The notes below the pieces were generated by a model. That model ran no database searches. It saw only the letters and a program-made list of their open reading frames with translations, and was not told the origin of the DNA. From Arsenophonus sp052174115 (GTDB lineage: Bacteria; Pseudomonadota; Gammaproteobacteria; Enterobacterales; Enterobacteriaceae), in the NCBI GenBank assembly GCA_052174115.1, contig JBQMRX010000001.1, forward strand, positions 1,165,182 to 1,229,181: a DNA stretch of 64,000 nt, written 5' to 3'. Of the stretch, positions 60,504 through 64,000 are shown one piece after another. Within the stretch, counting starts at the first letter, position 1, and each line of letters opens with the position of its first letter. The position numbers and the translations under genes are program-made.

Positions 60504-61906
60504 TTTAAAGGTTTATTTTAATCTTTATTTTATATACTTCTTTACTATCACAATTTATAAAAATTGAATTTTTTATAAAACATTAATTAAATAACTTTAA
60601 TAAAATTTAAAAAAATTAACAATTATTTTTTATATTTTATGAATATAAAATTATTTCTTTTAACTTTATATATTATATTTTAAATACATAATATTGTATA
60701 TTATTTAACTTAAAATAATAATACCTTATTAAAAATAAAAATATAAAATATATATTGTAGTATTTTTATATTACGATAAAATAATAATGATTAATTATTA
60801 AGTTTTATTTATTAATTTAAAAATTTTTACGTTTTTTTAAAAAAAACTAAATAAAATTATACTGTTTAATATATCTTTTCAAAATTTTATTTATTAAATT
60901 AATATTTATCACTTAAATTATTTCTAATAAATATTTATTTTAATAAATATTATATAAAAATTATAAGTGAGATTATAAAAACTGTATCAAAGATTGATAA
61001 TGATATTTAAATTTTACTTCAATAACATTAACTATTAAATCTTAAATAATATTATTAATCTACAATACATATTTAATATAATTGTTTTTTGTTAATTTTA
61101 TTATTTTATTTTTAATAAATACTTTATATTAAAATATACAAGTAATATTTTTTTGTCATTATTATTAAGTAAATTAACAAAATTAATATTTTATAACTAA
61201 GATAGATAAGTGATTTAAAAAAAAATTTATTTAAATTTGTTATATTTAACATATATTTAAAACTCTTATTAAAGATATGAGTTTGATATAAAATATATAA
61301 CAAACTATAAAATAATAAATAATCTTATTATTTTAATAAACATTGTTATTTTTATAATTATTAAAAAGATAAATTTTTAATAAATTATAAATTTTATTTA
61401 ATTTTTATTTGTATCAAATAACTTAACAAATATCAAAAAATGAAAATTAATTATCAAATATTAATAAAAATAAAGAATTATTAAAATATTTTTTCTTATT
61501 TTAGTAATATTTTATTTTAAATTCATTAAAATATAATTTTAAATTTTAATATATTAAGATAAAATTAATAATAATTTTGTTTATATGAGAAATAAAATTA
61601 TAAAAAATAAACAATGATAATTTTAATTATAAAAATAATATTTAATTTTTCTTTAATTAAATATAGTATTATATACTATATATAATATTATATATTAAAA
61701 ATATCATTAAAATTAAATTTTTTATTATTTTATTTAACAATTTAAAGAAAAAAGAAATCTAAATTTAAAATAGCAAGATAAATGATAATAATAGTTATAA
61801 ATAAAAATTAACAATAAAATAAATTATTTGTTTAAAATGCACAGATAATTTTTTTATTTTGTACAAAAATAAGATACACGGAGAATAATTTATTTTATAT
61901 AAAAAT
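60504..61906. other. 1.4-kb gene-free desert between arcD and the GT8 gene
   Basis: No ORF or RNA gene recognised; scattered short A/T repeats only. Confidence 0.5.
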
Positions 61907-62917
61907 GTGAATAAAGAAAATATACTAGAGTCTAATAAATTAATAATAAAAATTATTAATTTAGAAGATAAAAAATTAAGTTATTCAGATAATGAATTTA
62001 ATATTGCTTATGGAGTTGATAAAAATTTTTTATTTGGTACTGGTATTTCTATAACTTCTATATTAATTAATAATAAAAATATAAATTTTCATTTTCATGT
62101 TTTTACTAATTTTTTTAATGATAAACAAAAAGAATTATTTTTACAATTAGCCAAAAAATATAATACAAAAATAACTATATATTTTGTTCAAAATAATAAT
62201 TTACCAAAATTACCAATAACTCAAAATTGGTCAAATGCTATCTATTTTAGATTTATAATTGTTAATTATTTATTTTTAAAAATTAAAAAAATTCTTTATC
62301 TTGACGCTGATATTTTTTGTAAAGGAAATATAAGTCAATTAACTAAAATTAATTTTTTTAATAATGAAATTGCGGGGGTTATACAGGAAGGAGGAAAAGA
62401 AAAATTTAAATCAATAGATATTAATAGTACTGGTGAAAAATATTTTAACTCTGGATTTTTATTAATAAACATTCAACAATGGAAAAAAGAAGATATATCA
62501 ACTAAGGTTATTAATTTAATTTTAAAAAAAAACTTTCTATTCCCTGATCAAGATGCTCTTAATTTGTTATTAATAGGAAAACTTATTTTTTTGGATAAAA
62601 AATGGAATAAAATTTATAGCCTTGATGATGCAATAAAAAATAATAAAAAAATAAAAATATATAATAGTGACTTATTGATACATTACATAGGATATACAAA
62701 ACCATGGCATAAATGGGCTAATTCATCGTTAATACAATCATTTATAATAGCTAAAAATGTTTCTCCATGGAAATATGTTACTTTTAAAAATCCAAAAAAT
62801 ATATACTTATTTAAATATCAAGTTAAACATTTAATATATCAAAAAAAATATATTTTAGCATTAAATGCTTACTTACATTATTTATTAAAAAAATATAAAA
62901 TAAATAATTTTATATAA
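61907..62917 (+). CDS. GT8 LPS core glycosyltransferase (WaaI/WaaO/WaaJ family)
   Basis: Retaining GT8 transferase adding glucose or galactose to the LPS outer core. 336 aa from GTG. FNIAYGVDKNFLFGTGISITS is the family N-terminal motif; KILYLDADIFCKG carries the DxD metal site; YFNSGFLLINIQQW; FPDQDALN; HYIGYTKPWHKW. Exact member cannot be told. The only good Shine-Dalgarno (CGGAGAA, 61879-61885) is 23 bases before GTG but eight before an in-frame ATT at 61892, so an ATT start adding five residues is possible. Extremely Lys/Asn/Ile-rich, more eroded than the other waa genes. Confidence 0.88.
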   Translation: MNKENILESNKLIIKIINLEDKKLSYSDNEFNIAYGVDKNFLFGTGISITSILINNKNINFHFHVFTNFFNDKQKELFLQLAKKYNTKITIYFVQNNNLPKLPITQNWSNAIYFRFIIVNYLFLKIKKILYLDADIFCKGNISQLTKINFFNNEIAGVIQEGGKEKFKSIDINSTGEKYFNSGFLLINIQQWKKEDISTKVINLILKKNFLFPDQDALNLLLIGKLIFLDKKWNKIYSLDDAIKNNKKIKIYNSDLLIHYIGYTKPWHKWANSSLIQSFIIAKNVSPWKYVTFKNPKNIYLFKYQVKHLIYQKKYILALNAYLHYLLKKYKINNFI

Positions 62918-64000
62918 TTATAAAAAATTTTTAGAAATCATCTATTTAATAATGTTAATATATTTTATAATTAAAATTATATAGGATACTTTATTTTATA
63001 AAATTATATTTATAAAATAAAGTATTTAAATTAATAATATTTTTAAAATATTTTCTATTATTATCATTATTAAATTATTAATTAATAATAATTAATTTAT
63101 TAAAAATATTAAATAAAATATTCTTTTTATTTTAGATTTTTAAATTAATATAAAATTTATTTTTATGATTATTTTAATATTTAATTTAATAATATAAAAT
63201 TATTTGTATATTTTATTTTTTTATAGGATACTATTGTCCTATTAATAAAATATAATTTTAAAATTTAACTGAGTAAGTATTTATATTAATAAAGTTTAAA
63301 TGTTAATTATTAATATTAAATTAAAAATAATATTTTTTAATTTTTTTATTAAAAATTAACTTTTATTTAAGAGATCAATAAAATATTCTTGAAATTAAAA
63401 TTTTTTATTTATTTTTATTAAAAGTAAAATTTATTATTAGAATATAATAAATTATTTATATATTAATATTAAAAATATTTAACTTATATTAATTAACATT
63501 AAAATTTTATTAAATAATCTAGTTATTATTTTGTATTATATTTACTATATTTTATCGTAGTAATATCAAAATTTTTATTTGCTTTATTATCAAAAATCTT
63601 AATTAATAAATGAAGAGAAATAGTAGAAATTAGTATTAATGAGTTATTAATTAATATATTTTAATATTTCTAATAAATTTTATTACTAATTAAAATATTA
63701 GAATAATTAATTTAATTTCAAAATATATATTAATGATTTCTAATCGAAGAAACTAAATATTAATAAAATACAATATTATGATAACTATTAATTATACAAT
63801 TTATATAATAAAATATATTATTATATATTTTAATAACTATCTAATTTATTAATATTTACTATCTTTATAGTATAATAGTAAAAATCAATAATATATTTAG
63901 TGTCAATATATATATATTAAAAATAACATTTACTAATAATTTAAATTTTAATAACACGTAATAATTTTACTTTATTTTTATTTTTATTTTTATTTTAAAA
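62918..64000. other. Gene-free end of the window
   Basis: 1.1 kb of A/T-rich DNA. A 17-bp-stem hairpin (62986) follows the GT8 gene; a small GC-containing hairpin (63223-63242, ATAGGATA/TGTCCTAT) follows. TATAGGATACT occurs at both. No ORF. Confidence 0.55.
62986..63025 (+). terminator. Hairpin after the GT8 gene
   Basis: 17-bp perfect stem (62986-63002 with 63009-63025), loop ATTATA, one G-C pair, 68 bp after the stop. Position suggests a 3'-end signal; tail is TTAAATTA, not a T-tract. Confidence 0.5.

Noticed and set aside
63223..63242. Possible small regulatory RNA at the GC-containing hairpin
   Set aside because: Only an 8-bp stem, no T-tract and no promoter of note; the TATAGGATACT repeat may be chance.
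1..64000. CRISPR arrays, insertion sequences, prophage
   Set aside because: No regularly spaced direct repeats, transposase or phage proteins were seen anywhere, including next to argU, a known prophage site in E. coli.

Overview
The window is a piece of a strongly reduced, very AT-rich gammaproteobacterial genome of the order Enterobacterales, most likely an obligate or long-term insect endosymbiont. Three things point there. Every intact protein aligns by eye with an E. coli or Proteus/Yersinia-type orthologue at near-normal length. Gene order still follows the enterobacterial skeleton (ftsW-murG-murC-ddlB-ftsQ-ftsA-ftsZ-lpxC-secA; aceE-aceF-lpd; rpiA-fau-zapA-ubiH-ubiI; yibN-secB-gpsA; hldD-waaF-waaC; folD next to tRNA-Arg(UCU)). 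About 43% of the window is non-coding and almost pure A/T. A Morganellaceae relative (Arsenophonus- or Providencia-like symbiont) is plausible, because a DciA (DUF721) gene sits between lpxC and secA and an ArcD-type antiporter is present, but I cannot fix the genus from this sequence.

Layout. 1-7.0 kb is the compact dcw cluster for peptidoglycan synthesis and division, with overlapping genes and no deserts. 7.1-11.9 kb holds lpxC, dciA and secA. 12.4-13.8 kb holds yacG and coaE; coaE is split by a single-base deletion in a run of nine A. A 2.8-kb desert leads to the pyruvate dehydrogenase operon at 16.6-22.5 kb. 25-31.7 kb carries rpiA, fau, zapA, ubiH and ubiI separated by deserts where pepP, ygfB and the 6S RNA gene lie in relatives. 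33-35 kb is yibN-secB-gpsA (grxC missing). 36.6-46.9 kb is a lipopolysaccharide-core district (yibQ, hldD, waaF, waaC, waaA, coaD, waaP, waaG). 49.4-50.5 kb is folD and tRNA-Arg. The last 13 kb has four isolated genes: an ABC exporter, ahpC, an arginine:ornithine antiporter and a GT8 glycosyltransferase.

Together the genes keep a Gram-negative envelope (peptidoglycan, lipid A, Hep/Kdo core with phosphorylation, Sec export with SecB), acetyl-CoA production, ubiquinone hydroxylation, CoA synthesis and one-carbon folate metabolism. Pathway regulators and neighbours such as pdhR, secM, mutT, zapD, grxC, gpmM, envC, ahpF and waaQ are absent from their usual places.

The most unusual structural signal is in the deserts. 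I found about twenty perfect or near-perfect inverted repeats with arms of 12-30 bp, including zero-spacer palindromes of 42, 44, 50 and 60 bp. A related set of hairpins straddles the stop codons of aceF, rpiA, coaD, ubiI, zapA and waaP, and an 18-bp-stem hairpin abuts the 5' end of the tRNA gene. They look like gene-end signals rebuilt from A/T alone, some now orphaned after the gene they served was lost. All positions were read by eye; identities rest on remembered family sequences, not on searches.
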